From positions 8,184,001-8,248,000 of the forward strand of contig NZ_CP070225.1 of the NCBI RefSeq assembly GCF_021631985.1: a stretch of DNA of 64,000 nt, written 5' to 3'. The stretch is from Sandaracinus amylolyticus (GTDB lineage: Bacteria; Myxococcota_A; Polyangia; Polyangiales; Sandaracinaceae). A model generated the notes under the pieces. It was not told the DNA's origin. It ran no database searches and worked only from the letters and a program-made list of their open reading frames with translations. A program made the translations under genes and the position numbers. Below are positions 50,772 to 60,890 of the stretch, in pieces. Position 1 is the stretch's first letter. The number at the start of each line of letters is the position of its first letter.

Positions 50772-52531
50772 ACGACCTCGGCGCCCCCGCCACGCTGCTC
50801 GGCGAGTGGGCGCGCATCGTCGCGAGCTCGCTCGTCGAGAGCGGCGTGCGCGAGGTCGTGATCTCGCCGGGGTCGCGATCGACGCCCTTCGTGATCGCGA
50901 TCTCGGCGCGCGAAGAGGTGCGCATCGTCGACGTGCTCGACGAGCGCAGCGCGGCGTTCGTCGCGCTCGGGATGGCGCGCGCCAGCGCGCGTCCGGTCGC
51001 GCTCTTGTGCACGTCGGGCACCGCACCGGCGCACTGGTACCCCGCGATCATCGAGGCGTCGCTGAGCGACATCCCGCTCGTGTGCCTGAGCGCCGATCGT
51101 CCGTTCGAGCACGCGCACTGCGGTGCCGCGCAGACGATCGATCAGATCGCGCTCTTCGGATCGCACGTGCGCTTCTTCGCGGAGGTCGGCGCGCCCGACC
51201 CGACCGAGAGCGCGCTCTTCGGGCTGCGTCGCACGGTGGCCCAGGCGGTCGCGAGGTCGCGCGACCCGCGCCCCGGTCCGGTGCACCTGAACCTGCGCGC
51301 CCGCAAGCCCCTCGAGCCCCGGGCGCCCGAGACCTCGAGCGAGCTCGCGTTGCGGGCTCGCGTCGATCGAGTGCTCGCGACGCCGCTCACCCGCGCCGCG
51401 TCGTGCGACGTCGTGCCCGCGATCGACGAGGCCGTCGCGCTGCTCGCGCGTGCACGCCGGCCCTGGATCGTCGCCGGTCCGATGCCGGCCCACGATCGTG
51501 CCGCGCGCGACGCGACGCTCGCGATCGCGCGCACCACCGGCGCGCCGCTCTTCGCGGAGTCGACCAGCCAGCTGCGCTTCACTGCGCGTGATCGTGTGGT
51601 CGCGCTCGACGCGCTCGATCTCGCGCTGCGGGTCGGCGGCGACGACGATCTGCCCGACGTGATCCTGCAGCTCGGCGCGACGCCGACCTCGGGCGCCTAC
51701 GAGCGCTTCGTCGCACGTCATCCCGAGATCGCGCGCATCGTCGCGGGCGCGAGCGACTGGACCGATCCCCACGGCAGCGCGCGCGTGATGTTGCTCGGCG
51801 ATCGCGGCGCGACGCTGCGCGCGTTGTCCTCGGCGCTCCCGGTGCTCGAGCTCGACACCGCGTGGAAGGAGCGCTGGGCGATGCGCGATCGACGCGCGTG
51901 GCACGCGATCGAGGCCCATGTCGAGCAGAGCGCGGTGCTCGGCGAGGGCACGGTTGCGCGCGCAACCGTGCGCGCCCTCCCCCGCGGCGCGTATCTCTCG
52001 ATCGGCAACTCGCTGCCCATCCGCACGATCGATCGCTACGTGCGGGGCGGCGAGAACGACCTCGCGGTGCTCTGTCAGCGCGGCGCGAACGGCATCGACG
52101 GCCTGGTCTCGGGCGCGATCGGCGCGTCGATCGCGACCGGCACGCCGGGTGCGCTGATGCTCGGTGATCTCTCGCTGCTCCACGATCTCGGTGGGCTCGC
52201 GAGCGCGCGGCTGGTGTCGGCGCCGCTCGCGATCGTCGTCGTGCAGAACGCCGGTGGGCGCATCTTCGAGCAGCTGCCGGTCGCGAGCGTCGCGCCGTGG
52301 GCGATGACCCACTTCACCCACGAAGATCAGGGTCGTCCCGATCTCGCGCACGCGGCCGCGCTCTTCGGTCTCGGCTTCGCACGTGTGAGCGACGCACCTT
52401 CGCTGCACGCGGCGCTCGAGCGCGCGCTGGTGCACGAGGGCGTGACGATCATCGAAGCGATCGTGCCGCCCCACGGAGCTCGCGAGGCCGACGCCGACGT
52501 CGAGCGGCGCTTGCGCGAGCTCGAAGCATGA
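50768..52531 (+). CDS. menD: 2-succinyl-5-enolpyruvyl-6-hydroxy-3-cyclohexene-1-carboxylate synthase
   Basis: The 587-residue ThDP enzyme has [15 protein letters not shown] near the N-terminus, [22 protein letters not shown], and the ThDP-binding [12 protein letters not shown] followed by [14 protein letters not shown]. It joins isochorismate and 2-oxoglutarate. Start GTG 50768 overlaps the menF stop, and its stop overlaps menH (ATGA). Confidence 0.95.
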   Translation: MNDLGAPATLLGEWARIVASSLVESGVREVVISPGSRSTPFVIAISAREEVRIVDVLDERSAAFVALGMARASARPVALLCTSGTAPAHWYPAIIEASLSDIPLVCLSADRPFEHAHCGAAQTIDQIALFGSHVRFFAEVGAPDPTESALFGLRRTVAQAVARSRDPRPGPVHLNLRARKPLEPRAPETSSELALRARVDRVLATPLTRAASCDVVPAIDEAVALLARARRPWIVAGPMPAHDRAARDATLAIARTTGAPLFAESTSQLRFTARDRVVALDALDLALRVGGDDDLPDVILQLGATPTSGAYERFVARHPEIARIVAGASDWTDPHGSARVMLLGDRGATLRALSSALPVLELDTAWKERWAMRDRRAWHAIEAHVEQSAVLGEGTVARATVRALPRGAYLSIGNSLPIRTIDRYVRGGENDLAVLCQRGANGIDGLVSGAIGASIATGTPGALMLGDLSLLHDLGGLASARLVSAPLAIVVVQNAGGRIFEQLPVASVAPWAMTHFTHEDQGRPDLAHAAALFGLGFARVSDAPSLHAALERALVHEGVTIIEAIVPPHGAREADADVERRLRELEA

Positions 52532-53259
52532 CCGCGCGCTTCGTCTTCCTTCACGGGTTCACCGGCTCGCCTGCGAGCTGGGAGCCGGTGCTCGCGCACC
52601 TGCCCGACCAGCTCGCCGTCGCGCTCCCGATCCTCGGTCACGCCGGATCGACGAGCGCTGCGCGCACCTGGGACGAGGAGATCGATCGGCTCGCGGGGTC
52701 GATCACGGCGCCGGTGCACCTCGTCGGGTACTCGCTCGGTGGTCGCATCGCGCTCGCGATCGCGCTCCGTCGTCGCGAGATGATCGCGCGGCTCACGCTG
52801 ATCGGCGCGAGCCCGGGCATCGAGGACGACCGCGAGCGCGCAGCTCGACGCGATGCCGACGACACGCGCGCCTCGATGCTCGAGCGCGACGGAATCGAAG
52901 CGTTCGTCGATGCCTGGGAGCGCGAGCCGATCTTCGCGACCCAACACGCGCTCCCCGACCGAGTGCGCGCCCAGCATCGCCGCATCCGCCTCGCCCAGCG
53001 CGCCGCCGATCTCGCGACGAGCCTGCGCGTGCTCGGCCAGGGCGCGATGCCGAACCTCTGGCCCGCGCTGGGCGCGCTCGACGTGCCCACCCGGCTCGTC
53101 GTCGGCAGCGAGGACACCAAGCTCCGCGCGATCGCGACGCGCATGCTCGAGCGCCTTCCGCGCGCGACGTTGCACGTGGTCGGTGGCGCCGGTCACGACG
53201 TCGGCCTCGAGCGCCCCGATGCGCTCGCCGCGATCCTGCTCCAGGAGTCCGAGACATGA
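52528..53259 (+). CDS. menH: MenH-type alpha/beta hydrolase (SHCHC synthase)
   Basis: The 243-residue protein has [12 protein letters not shown] at the N-terminus, the nucleophile Ser in [12 protein letters not shown] and the catalytic His in [10 protein letters not shown], with a helical lid between. Its place between menD and menA makes it MenH, which removes pyruvate from the MenD product. ATG 52528 overlaps menD; the stop overlaps menA. Confidence 0.9.
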   Translation: MTARFVFLHGFTGSPASWEPVLAHLPDQLAVALPILGHAGSTSAARTWDEEIDRLAGSITAPVHLVGYSLGGRIALAIALRRREMIARLTLIGASPGIEDDRERAARRDADDTRASMLERDGIEAFVDAWEREPIFATQHALPDRVRAQHRRIRLAQRAADLATSLRVLGQGAMPNLWPALGALDVPTRLVVGSEDTKLRAIATRMLERLPRATLHVVGGAGHDVGLERPDALAAILLQESET

Positions 53260-54170
53260 CGACCACCACCGCGTCCGCTCCGAACGTGCAGCCGGGATCG
53301 ATGCGCGCTTGGCTGCTCGCGTCGCGCCCCGCGACGCTCACCGCCGCGTTCGTGCCGGTCGCGGTGGGCACCGCGTGCGCCGCCGCGATGAACGGCCTGC
53401 GCTGGGACACCGCGCTCGCCGCGCTGCTCGGCGCGTTCGGGATCCAGATCGGGACCAACTTCGCGAACGACGTGTTCGACGCCGAGAAGGGCGCCGACAC
53501 CGAAGAGCGGCTCGGGCCCACGCGCGCCGTGCAGGCCGGGCTCATCGACGCGCGTGCGATGCGGCGCGGGATGATCCTCGCGTTCCTGTTCTCGACCGCG
53601 TGCGGCGTGTACCTCGTGGCGCAGGTCGGCTGGCCGATCGTCGCGATCGGCATCGCGTCGATCCTGAGCGGCATCGCGTACACCGGCGGGCCCTACCCGC
53701 TCGGCTACAACGGGCTCGGCGACGTCTTCGTGATGATCTTCTTCGGGTTCGTCGCGGTGTGCGGCACGGCCTTCGTGCAGACCGGCGACGTGCCCGCGAT
53801 CGCGTGGTGGGCGAGCGTCCCCGTCGGTGCGATCGCGACCGCGATCCTCGTCGTGAACAACCTCCGGGATCGCGTCACCGACGTGAAGGCCGGCAAGCGC
53901 ACGCTCGCGGTGCGCTTCGGGCGCACGGGCGCGGAGATCGAGTACGGGCTCCTGATCCTCGCCGCCTACGCGACGCCGATCGCGATGTGGCTCGAGGGAC
54001 TCTCGTCGCCGTGGGTGATGCTCCCGGTCGTGACGTTCCCGCTCGCGATGCGCCTGTTCGGCGAGGTGCGCGCGCGAGAGGGCGGGCCGCTCAACGCGAC
54101 GCTCGCGGGCACCGCGCGCCTGCTCCTGATCTACGGCGTGCTCTTCGCGGTCGGCATCGCGCTGGGCTGA
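53256..54170 (+). CDS. menA: 1,4-dihydroxy-2-naphthoate polyprenyltransferase
   Basis: The 304-residue UbiA-family membrane enzyme has about eight hydrophobic helices, the first Asp-rich motif [14 protein letters not shown] and the second [20 protein letters not shown]. It attaches the isoprenoid tail to dihydroxynaphthoate at the membrane. ATG 53256 overlaps the menH stop (ATGA). The 105-bp gap after it, the longest in the operon, may hold a second start point. Confidence 0.93.
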   Translation: MTTTTASAPNVQPGSMRAWLLASRPATLTAAFVPVAVGTACAAAMNGLRWDTALAALLGAFGIQIGTNFANDVFDAEKGADTEERLGPTRAVQAGLIDARAMRRGMILAFLFSTACGVYLVAQVGWPIVAIGIASILSGIAYTGGPYPLGYNGLGDVFVMIFFGFVAVCGTAFVQTGDVPAIAWWASVPVGAIATAILVVNNLRDRVTDVKAGKRTLAVRFGRTGAEIEYGLLILAAYATPIAMWLEGLSSPWVMLPVVTFPLAMRLFGEVRAREGGPLNATLAGTARLLLIYGVLFAVGIALG

Positions 54171-54275
54171 CGGAACCCTTGTAGGCTCGCTGCCACGAGC
54201 CCATCTCGCGGGACGACGCATGCGCCACGGCGCCCGAGCACACTCTCGCACCTGCCCGACGACGGGAGCCCCGTG

Positions 54276-55340
54276 ATGCTCCACGCGTCGCTCGTGCGCA
54301 TGCGCGCCAAGCTGCCGCGCGCCGCGGGCGACGCGACGCGACGCTGGCTCGATCGCGAGGCGATCGCGATCGCGGTGAGCGACGGCACCCACGTCGGCCG
54401 TGCCGAGGCCGCGCCGCTGCCCCAGATGAGCGGCGAGACCCTCGAGCTCGTGGAGCGATCGCTGCGCGCGATCCCGTGGACGGACATCGATCCCGAGATC
54501 GACGATCCGCTCACGCTCGCGGCGATGCTCGTGCCCGACGACGTGCCCTCGGCGCGCTTCGCGGTCGAAGCGGCGCTGCTCGATCTCGTCGGGCGTGCTC
54601 GCGGGCTCTCGGTCGCCGCGATGCTCGCCGAGCGCGACCCCGCGGGCGCGGTGTCGACCGCCGCGCTGCTCGACGATCTCGACACCGCGGTGGTGCGCGC
54701 GACGGTCGCGCTCTCGGCGGGCGCCGGCGCGCTGAAGGTGAAGATCGGGCGTCCCGATCGCGTGGACGAGGAGTGCGCGGTCCTGCGCGCGCTGCGCAAG
54801 GAGCTCGGGCCGACGGTGCGCATCCGCGCCGACGCGAACGGCACGCTCGAGGACGAGCGCGATCGCCGCATCGGCATGCTCGCGGAGATCTCCTGCGAGC
54901 TGCTCGAAGAGCCCTTCCCGGTCGAGCGCCTGCTCGCGATGGACCATCGACTGCCGCTGAGCGTGGGCCTCGACGAGAGCCTCGCGCGCGACCCGGTGCG
55001 CGCACTGCGCGCGCTCGATCTCGGACGCGCCCAGGCGGTCGTGCTCAAGCCCGCGCTGCTCGGCGGGATCGGTCGCGCCCTCGCGCTCGCCGAGAGCGCC
55101 AAGGCGCGAGGAGCGCGGGCGATCGTCAGCCATCTCTACGACGGACCGCGAGCGTTCGCGGCATGCGCCCACCTCGCTCTCGCGCTCGCGGGGGCGCCCG
55201 GCGGCGAGAGCGAGGTCCACGGGCTCGCGCGCTACGCGGGGCTCGATCAGTGGGTGGACGAGCACGGCAGCGCGATCCCGGTGCCGCGTGCGATCGGCGC
55301 GTTCCGCATCGAGCGCCCCGACGGAGGAGGACTCGGTTGA
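54276..55340 (+). CDS. menC: o-Succinylbenzoate synthase
   Basis: The 354-residue enolase-superfamily enzyme has a capping domain, then LKVKIG with the catalytic Lys, metal ligands in RIRADANG (Asp), ELLEEPF (Glu) and VGLDES (Asp), and the second Lys in VVLKPALLGG. It dehydrates the MenH product. Start ATG 54276 has GGGAG upstream; GTG 54273 is an alternative. The stop overlaps menE (TTGA). Confidence 0.9.
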   Translation: MLHASLVRMRAKLPRAAGDATRRWLDREAIAIAVSDGTHVGRAEAAPLPQMSGETLELVERSLRAIPWTDIDPEIDDPLTLAAMLVPDDVPSARFAVEAALLDLVGRARGLSVAAMLAERDPAGAVSTAALLDDLDTAVVRATVALSAGAGALKVKIGRPDRVDEECAVLRALRKELGPTVRIRADANGTLEDERDRRIGMLAEISCELLEEPFPVERLLAMDHRLPLSVGLDESLARDPVRALRALDLGRAQAVVLKPALLGGIGRALALAESAKARGARAIVSHLYDGPRAFAACAHLALALAGAPGGESEVHGLARYAGLDQWVDEHGSAIPVPRAIGAFRIERPDGGGLG

Positions 55341-56743
55341 GCGAGCCGCTCTCGGTGCGCGCCGCAGCGCGCGAACGTGGGGACGCCGACGCGCTGATCG
55401 ACGAGGACGGCGACGCGATCTCGTGGCGCACGCTCGCCGCGGAGGTCGACGCGCAGATCGCGATGCTCGCGGCGCACGGCGTGGATGGTCGCGATCCCGC
55501 GGCGCGCGTCGCGGTCGTGGGCTCGCCGACGCGCGTGCACATCGTCGACGTGCTCGCCGCGATCGAGATCGGCGCGCCGCTGGTGATGCTGCATCCCCGG
55601 TGGACCGACGCCGAGCGCGACGTCGTGATCGACGAGAGCGCGCCGCGCGTCGTGCTGCCGACGCAGACCGAGGTGCACGTCGGGCACGAGCCGCCGCGAA
55701 CGCGCGAGGACACGATCGATCCCGCGCGCACCCTCGCGGTGCTCTACACGTCGGGCACCACCGGCAAGGCCAAGGGCGCCCTGCTCTCGCGCCGCGCGTT
55801 CCTCGCGTCGGCGCGCGCGAGCGCGGTGAACCTCCCGCTGACGCCGAGCGATCGATGGCTGCTCTGCATGCCGATCGCGCACGTCGGTGGCCTCTCGATC
55901 GTCGTGCGCTCGCTGATCGCACGCTCGACGATCGTGCTCGCAGGACCCTTCGACGAGGCGCGCGCCCGCGACACGATCGGGGCCCGGAGCATCACGTTGG
56001 TGTCGCTGGTGCCGACGATGCTCGCGCGACTGCTCGACGCCGGCTTCGCGCGCCCGCCCGCGCTGCGCACCATCCTGCTCGGGGGCGCGGCGTGCCCCGA
56101 GCGCGTCCTGATGCGCGCGATCGCGGCGAACCTCCCGCTGCGCACGACCTACGGGCTCACCGAGGCGTGCTCGCAGGTGAGCACCGCGCGCGACGACGTG
56201 CGCTCGCTCGACGAAGGCGCGGGACATCCGCTGCCCGGCACCGGCGTGCGCATCGGCGCGCGCGGCACGATCGAGGTGCGCGGCCCGACGATGTTCGACG
56301 GATGGCTCGGCCAGGTCGCATCGCCCTTCGACGCCGACGGCTGGTACGACACCGGTGATCTCGGCGAGCTCGACGCGCGCGGTCACCTCCACGTGCTCGC
56401 GCGGCGCACCGACCTCATCGTGAGCGGCGGCGAGAACGTCTATCCCGCCGAGGTCGAGGCCGCGCTCGAGCGCGTCGAGGGCGTGCGCGCCGCTTGCGTG
56501 TTCGGCGTGCCCGACGATCGCTGGGGACAGATCGTGGCGGCCGCGATCGTGGTGGACGATCGCGCGCCCGACGATGCGACGATCACGCGCGCGCTCTCGG
56601 GCGTGCTCGCTCGGTTCAAGCGACCGCGCCGCATCGCGCGCCTACCCGCGCTGGTCGTCGCGGGCAGCGGCAAGCTCGATCGCCGCGCCACCGCCGACGC
56701 CGCGACGCCGCTGCTCCGCGCGCTCGAGGTGCACGATGGCTGA
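55337..56743 (+). CDS. menE: o-Succinylbenzoate-CoA ligase
   Basis: The 468-residue adenylate-forming enzyme has the P-loop-like LYTSGTTGKAKGALLS, TTYGLTEACSQ, GWYDTGDLGELD and, near the end, SGKLDRR. In this setting it is MenE, which activates o-succinylbenzoate with CoA. Start TTG 55337 overlaps the menC stop; no other start fits the family N-terminus as well. Confidence 0.92.
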   Translation: MSEPLSVRAAARERGDADALIDEDGDAISWRTLAAEVDAQIAMLAAHGVDGRDPAARVAVVGSPTRVHIVDVLAAIEIGAPLVMLHPRWTDAERDVVIDESAPRVVLPTQTEVHVGHEPPRTREDTIDPARTLAVLYTSGTTGKAKGALLSRRAFLASARASAVNLPLTPSDRWLLCMPIAHVGGLSIVVRSLIARSTIVLAGPFDEARARDTIGARSITLVSLVPTMLARLLDAGFARPPALRTILLGGAACPERVLMRAIAANLPLRTTYGLTEACSQVSTARDDVRSLDEGAGHPLPGTGVRIGARGTIEVRGPTMFDGWLGQVASPFDADGWYDTGDLGELDARGHLHVLARRTDLIVSGGENVYPAEVEAALERVEGVRAACVFGVPDDRWGQIVAAAIVVDDRAPDDATITRALSGVLARFKRPRRIARLPALVVAGSGKLDRRATADAATPLLRALEVHDG

Positions 56744-57083
56744 GGAGGCCGAGGGCGATCCGCTCCTCGCGAGCCTCGTCGCGAGCGCCGAGGACGGCGC
56801 GATCGGGCTCTGGCTGATCGTCGCGGTCGTGAAGAACGTGCGCGCGCAGATCGCCGAGGGCGCGGAGCAGGAAGCGCGCGACGCGGTGCTCGCGCTCATC
56901 CGCGAGGCGCTGCGCCAACGCGTGCTCGTCGTGGGCACGCACGAGGACGGATTCGACGCCTGGCACGTCTCACCCGACGACGCGGTGAAGCGCATCGACC
57001 GCGAGTGGTCCGAGCTCGGCCGCGACCCGATCCCCGGCGAGATCGCGACCTTCGTGACGCCCGGTCGGCTCGGGTACGCCTAG
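56736..57083 (+). CDS. Small conserved-looking protein at the end of the men operon
   Basis: The 115-residue cytoplasmic protein overlaps menE by 8 bp. It is mostly helical and acidic at the N-terminus (LLASLVASAEDGAIGLWLIV, helix VRAQIAEGAEQEARDAVLALI), then VVGTHEDGFDAWHVSPDDAVKRIDREW. It has no recognised domain. Tight linkage suggests a role with the quinone genes or simple read-through. Confidence 0.7.
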   Translation: MAEEAEGDPLLASLVASAEDGAIGLWLIVAVVKNVRAQIAEGAEQEARDAVLALIREALRQRVLVVGTHEDGFDAWHVSPDDAVKRIDREWSELGRDPIPGEIATFVTPGRLGYA

Positions 57084-57085
57084 CG

Positions 57086-58870
57086 CTACTCGCCGCCGAG
57101 CGCGAGCTCGCGGCGGTACGCGTCGGCGTTCGATCCCCGCGAGAACCGCCGCAGGTAGCGCTGCATCACCGAGCGCGCATCGCCGGTGCGCCCCTGCATC
57201 CGGTACACGTCGACGAGCAGCGACATCTCCGCCGCGCTCTGCCCGCCCTGGAGAAGCTGCACCGCGCAGCGCGTGTCGCCCCGCTGCAGGCACGCCTGGG
57301 CCTCGGCGAGCGCGCTCTCGCTGCCCTCGGTCGGTCCGCTCGACGCCCGCCGATGCCGCGTGGTGCTGCGCACCGGCTCCGGCGCGGCCTCCACGACGGC
57401 CGGGGCGGCCTCCGGGGCCTCGACGGCGGCCTCCACCGGCGCGGCAGGCGCTTCCGGGGGCCTCGGGGCCGTCTCGGCGGCCGGAGGCGCTGCGGGCTCC
57501 TGGGGCGCCGGGATGGTCACCGTCGCCTCACCGGTCGCCGCCGGGGCGACGGCGGGCCGCGCCTCGGGGAGCTGGGTCGCGACGATCCCCGCGTCGTCAC
57601 GCTGCGAGAGCGCCCACCCGATCACCCCGAGCAGCCCCAGCGCGCCCGCGCCCACCGCCACCCACGCGCCGGAGCGCGCGGCCTTGCTCCGCGTCTTCGC
57701 GGGACGCCCCGCGGGATCGGTCGGCTCGAGCCCCGCGCGCGCCGCCAGCGCATCGAGCGCCCCGGCCTGCTGGGGCGGCGACGAGAGCAGCGCGTGCTCG
57801 TCGAGGTCGAGCCCGCCGTTCCCCGCGGCTTCGTCGCCCTCGAGCGCGTCCTCCTCGGACTCGATGTGCGAGCGCAGCACCGGGTTCTGCGGGCGCTGCT
57901 CGTCGAGCGTCGTGCGGGTCGTCAGCGTGCGCAGCGCGGCCCCGAGCTCGCCCGCGTGGCGCGGCCGGCGCGCCGGGTCCTTCTCGAGGCACCGCTCGAC
58001 GATCTTCGCGAGCTCCTCGGGCACGTGCGGCGCGACCTCGGCGAGGCGCGGGTGCGGCTCCTTGATCGCGTTCGCCATCACCGCGTTCGCCGTCTCGCCG
58101 GTGAACGGGTGCCGCCCCGCGAGCAGCTCGTAGAGCATCACGCCGACCGACCACACGTCGGCGCCGACGTCGGCCTTCTTCGCGCTCATCGCCTGCTCGG
58201 GCGCCATGTACTCGGGCGTCCCGAACGTGATCCCGCTCTGCGTCGGGCCGCGCCGCGTGACCTCGCGGACGAGCCCGAAGTCGAGCAGCTTCACGGTCTC
58301 GACGCCGGTGTGATCCCGGGCGATGAAGATGTTGTCGGGCTTCAGGTCGCGATGGACGAAGCCCTTCTCGTGAGCGCGCGCGAGCGGCGCGCACATCCCG
58401 ATGATCAGCTCGACCGCGGTGCGCGTGCCCGGCCACTCGCGACGGGTGCGCGCGCCGAGGCTCTCGCCGTCGAGCAGCTCCATCGCCATGTAGAACGAGC
58501 CGTCGTTGTCCACGCCCGCGTCGAACACCTGGACGATGCCCGGATGATCGATCTCCGCGGCCGCGCTCACCTCACGACGGAAGCGCTCCACCGCCTGGCG
58601 CCCGTGGCACAGGTGCGGATGCAGGATCTTGATCGCGAGCTTCTTGCGCGAGAGGACGTGCTCGGCCTTGTAGACCACGCCCATGCCGCCCTCGGCGATG
58701 CGCGAGAGCAGCTTGTAGCGCCCCGCGACCATGCCGAGCTCGGGCTCGCCGCTCGCGGCGCGGCGTCGTGTCTCCGACGTCCGCTCTTCCGCAGACGGCT
58801 CCGCGCCCCTGTCGTCGACGGGCGTGGGGATCCGCGAGCGCGGATCCGAGGCGGCGGGCGAGCTGCTCAC
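57086..58870 (-). CDS. Pkn-type Ser/Thr protein kinase
   Basis: The 594-residue protein has a kinase domain at about 45-310: Gly-rich loop IAEGGMGVVYKAE, ATP Lys in LAIKIL, catalytic loop VHRDLKPDN (Asp175), DFG in LLDFGL and APE-like GTPEYMAPEQA. A transmembrane helix follows (GAWVAVGAGALGLLGVIGW, about 400-420), then a Pro/Ala-rich region and a short TPR-like tail (ALAEAQACLQRGDTRCAVQLL). The tail is outside the cytoplasm and may sense a signal. The start GTG 58870 is uncertain because an internal ATG just before the domain would also work. It is convergent with the men operon, 2 bases between stops. Confidence 0.9.
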   Translation of the reverse strand: MSSSPAASDPRSRIPTPVDDRGAEPSAEERTSETRRRAASGEPELGMVAGRYKLLSRIAEGGMGVVYKAEHVLSRKKLAIKILHPHLCHGRQAVERFRREVSAAAEIDHPGIVQVFDAGVDNDGSFYMAMELLDGESLGARTRREWPGTRTAVELIIGMCAPLARAHEKGFVHRDLKPDNIFIARDHTGVETVKLLDFGLVREVTRRGPTQSGITFGTPEYMAPEQAMSAKKADVGADVWSVGVMLYELLAGRHPFTGETANAVMANAIKEPHPRLAEVAPHVPEELAKIVERCLEKDPARRPRHAGELGAALRTLTTRTTLDEQRPQNPVLRSHIESEEDALEGDEAAGNGGLDLDEHALLSSPPQQAGALDALAARAGLEPTDPAGRPAKTRSKAARSGAWVAVGAGALGLLGVIGWALSQRDDAGIVATQLPEARPAVAPAATGEATVTIPAPQEPAAPPAAETAPRPPEAPAAPVEAAVEAPEAAPAVVEAAPEPVRSTTRHRRASSGPTEGSESALAEAQACLQRGDTRCAVQLLQGGQSAAEMSLLVDVYRMQGRTGDARSVMQRYLRRFSRGSNADAYRRELALGGE

Positions 58871-58939
58871 GGGTCGCAATGGTAGCTGCGGCACTGGGGC
58901 CGTGACCAGGAGACAGGTGGACCCTACTCTTGGGGCCTG

Positions 58940-59977
58940 ATGCCTACATTCCCGGTCCGCCTCGATGGCTCCCTGGTGCTGCTCGGACGCGACCCTGCAG
59001 AGGTCGCGGGGCAGCCCACGTCGCCCCTCGAGCCCGACTGGGTCCAGGCCGACCCGCGCCGCATCCGGGCATCGCTGGCGCGCGCGAGCGCGAAGCCGAG
59101 CGGCGGCTGGGCCGTGCTGGACGCGACGCGCGCGGTGCGCGAGGCGAACGCGCCGCGTCGCTACGTGGTCGCGGGGCGCGAGCTGGCCGCGTGGTGGGAC
59201 GGCGAGCGGGTGAAGGTGGCGCCCGACGCGTGCCCCCACATGGGCGCGTCGCTGTCGTGCGGGCACGTGAACGAGAGCGGCGAGGTCGTGTGCCCGTGGC
59301 ACGGGCTCGCGCTCGGGAACACGGCGCACGGCGGCTGGGCCCCACTGCGCGCCCACGACGACGGAGTGCTCACGTGGGTCCGCCTGAGCGCGTTGCGTGC
59401 GCCCGGTGAGGCCGCGACCGACGTGCCCGTCCTGCCGGCGCGCCCGCCTCGCTTCCTCGACGCGGTGGTGCGCACCGAGGCGCGCTGCGCGCCCGAGGAC
59501 GTCATCGCGAACCGGCTCGATCCCTGGCACGGCGCGCACTTCCATCCGCACTCGTTCGCGCGGCTGCGGGTGATCGGCGAGGACGCGGAGTCGATCACGG
59601 TGCGCGTCGTCTATCGCATCGCGGGACGCGTCGGCATGGAGGTCGACGCGCGCTTCCACTGCCCCGATCCGCGCAGCATCGTGATGACGATCGTCGCGGG
59701 CGAAGGTGTGGGCTCGGTGGTCGAGACCCACGCGACGCCGATCGAGCCGGGGCGCACCGCGGTCGTCGAAGCGACGCTCGCGTACTCGGAGCGCCCGCAG
59801 ATGGCGTGGCTGCCGCGGGCCGGCGCGCTGATGCGCAAGCTGGTGCAGGCGCGCGCAGCGCGGCTCTGGGACGACGACGCCCGCTACTGCGAGCGCACGT
59901 ACCAGCTGCGCACGAAGAAGACCGCGCTCACCGTGCTCGACGACGCGGAGATCCCCGCGCCCGCCGAAGCCGAGTAG
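58940..59977 (+). CDS. Rieske [2Fe-2S] protein, likely oxygenase (DUF5914-like)
   Basis: The 345-residue protein has a Rieske cluster site: Cys98 and His100 (ACPHMG), Cys118 and His121 (CPWHG). A C-terminal domain carries NRLDPWHGAHFHPHSF, whose histidines and Asp could bind non-haem iron. This layout recalls Rieske proteins with a DUF5914-type tail that occur next to carotenoid genes; the CrtU-like gene and methyltransferase 2-4 kb away fit that picture. It is convergent with a small membrane gene, 3 bases between stops. Confidence 0.82.
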   Translation: MPTFPVRLDGSLVLLGRDPAEVAGQPTSPLEPDWVQADPRRIRASLARASAKPSGGWAVLDATRAVREANAPRRYVVAGRELAAWWDGERVKVAPDACPHMGASLSCGHVNESGEVVCPWHGLALGNTAHGGWAPLRAHDDGVLTWVRLSALRAPGEAATDVPVLPARPPRFLDAVVRTEARCAPEDVIANRLDPWHGAHFHPHSFARLRVIGEDAESITVRVVYRIAGRVGMEVDARFHCPDPRSIVMTIVAGEGVGSVVETHATPIEPGRTAVVEATLAYSERPQMAWLPRAGALMRKLVQARAARLWDDDARYCERTYQLRTKKTALTVLDDAEIPAPAEAE

Positions 59978-59980
59978 CGC

Positions 59981-60433
59981 TCACCACGGCGAGTACGGGA
60001 AGCCGAGCCCGACGTGGACCGCGCGCCATGCGGGCCGGAAGAAGTCGGCTTTATCGAAGTCCGCGCAGCTGCGCCCCGACGCGACCGCGAGGGCCGCCAG
60101 CGGCAGCGCCGTCACCGTGAACGCGATCGTCGCGAGCACGAGGACGCCACGGCTCGGCGCGCGCTGCAGTCGCCGCCGAAGCACGACGAGCACGACCAGC
60201 GCGACGAGCACGTGCACCACGAGGTCGAACGTCAGCGCGAACGGCTCGATGCACCACTCGAGCGAGCTCGCCATCGACCACCGATGCCACGGCAGCGGGA
60301 ACCCGTAGGCGTAGAGCGAACCGGGCCAGTCGCCGTCGATCGCGACGAGCGCGGTCTTCATCGTGACGAACGACATCACCGACGCACTGGCCATCAGCGC
60401 GACGACGAACCACCACCGGTGAATCCCGAGCAC
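59981..60433 (-). CDS. Small polytopic membrane protein
   Basis: The 150-residue protein has about four hydrophobic segments (WFVVALMASASVMSFVTM, LTFDLVVHVLVALVVLVVL, VLATIAFTVTALPLAALAV) and no recognised domain. GTG 60433 places the start just before the first helix; the frame stays open to the left of it only because it runs through a repeat array. Its stop is 3 bases from the Rieske gene's stop. Confidence 0.6.
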   Translation of the reverse strand: MLGIHRWWFVVALMASASVMSFVTMKTALVAIDGDWPGSLYAYGFPLPWHRWSMASSLEWCIEPFALTFDLVVHVLVALVVLVVLRRRLQRAPSRGVLVLATIAFTVTALPLAALAVASGRSCADFDKADFFRPAWRAVHVGLGFPYSPW

Positions 60434-60890
60434 GCTCCGAGCGTGCGCGGGGGACGTGGCGAAATCGGGGCGAAGCGGCGGAGAACCTCGGCGAGCCTTC
60501 CCCGCAGCCGTCGACGACCGTTCTCCAGCCGAGAGAACCGCTCTCGAGGGCTTCCCCTGCCGTTCTCCAGGCGAGAGAACGGCCGTCGAGATCCTCGCGA
60601 GGCGTGCTCCAGGCGAGAGAACGGCTGTCGAGATCCTCGCGAGGCGTGCTCCAGGCGAGAGAACGGCTGTCGAGATCCTCGCGAGGCGTTCTCCAGGCGA
60701 GAGAACGGCTCTCGCCATCCCGGAATCGCCTTTCTCCAGACGAGAAAACGCCTCCCGAGATCCTCGAGAGGCGTTCTCCAGACGGGACAACGGCCGTCGG
60801 GGGTCTTCGGGAGCGCCGCTCCCGGCGAGACGACGGTCCCCGAAGCCATCGAGGGGCCCCGGCGCGGCGGGCGCGGGGAGCCCGACGACG
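60434..60890. other. 457-bp intergenic region holding array 2
   Basis: Between the leftward frameshifted gene and the leftward small membrane gene. Apart from the 42-bp array, I see no gene or clear promoter in it. Confidence 0.6.
60519..60835 (-). repeat. Tandem array of 42-bp stem-loop units (array 2)
   Basis: Unit starts are at 60519, 60561, 60603, 60645, 60687, 60730 and 60772, with a decayed eighth at about 60815. Each has CGTTCTC-CAGGCGA-GAGAACG (7-bp stem, 7-base loop), then a spacer with CCTCGCGAGG (a second palindrome). Three central units are nearly identical. It lies just past the stop of the leftward gene at 60891, the same placement as array 1. A 42-bp unit keeps the frame open, which makes long false proteins. 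Confidence 0.88.
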
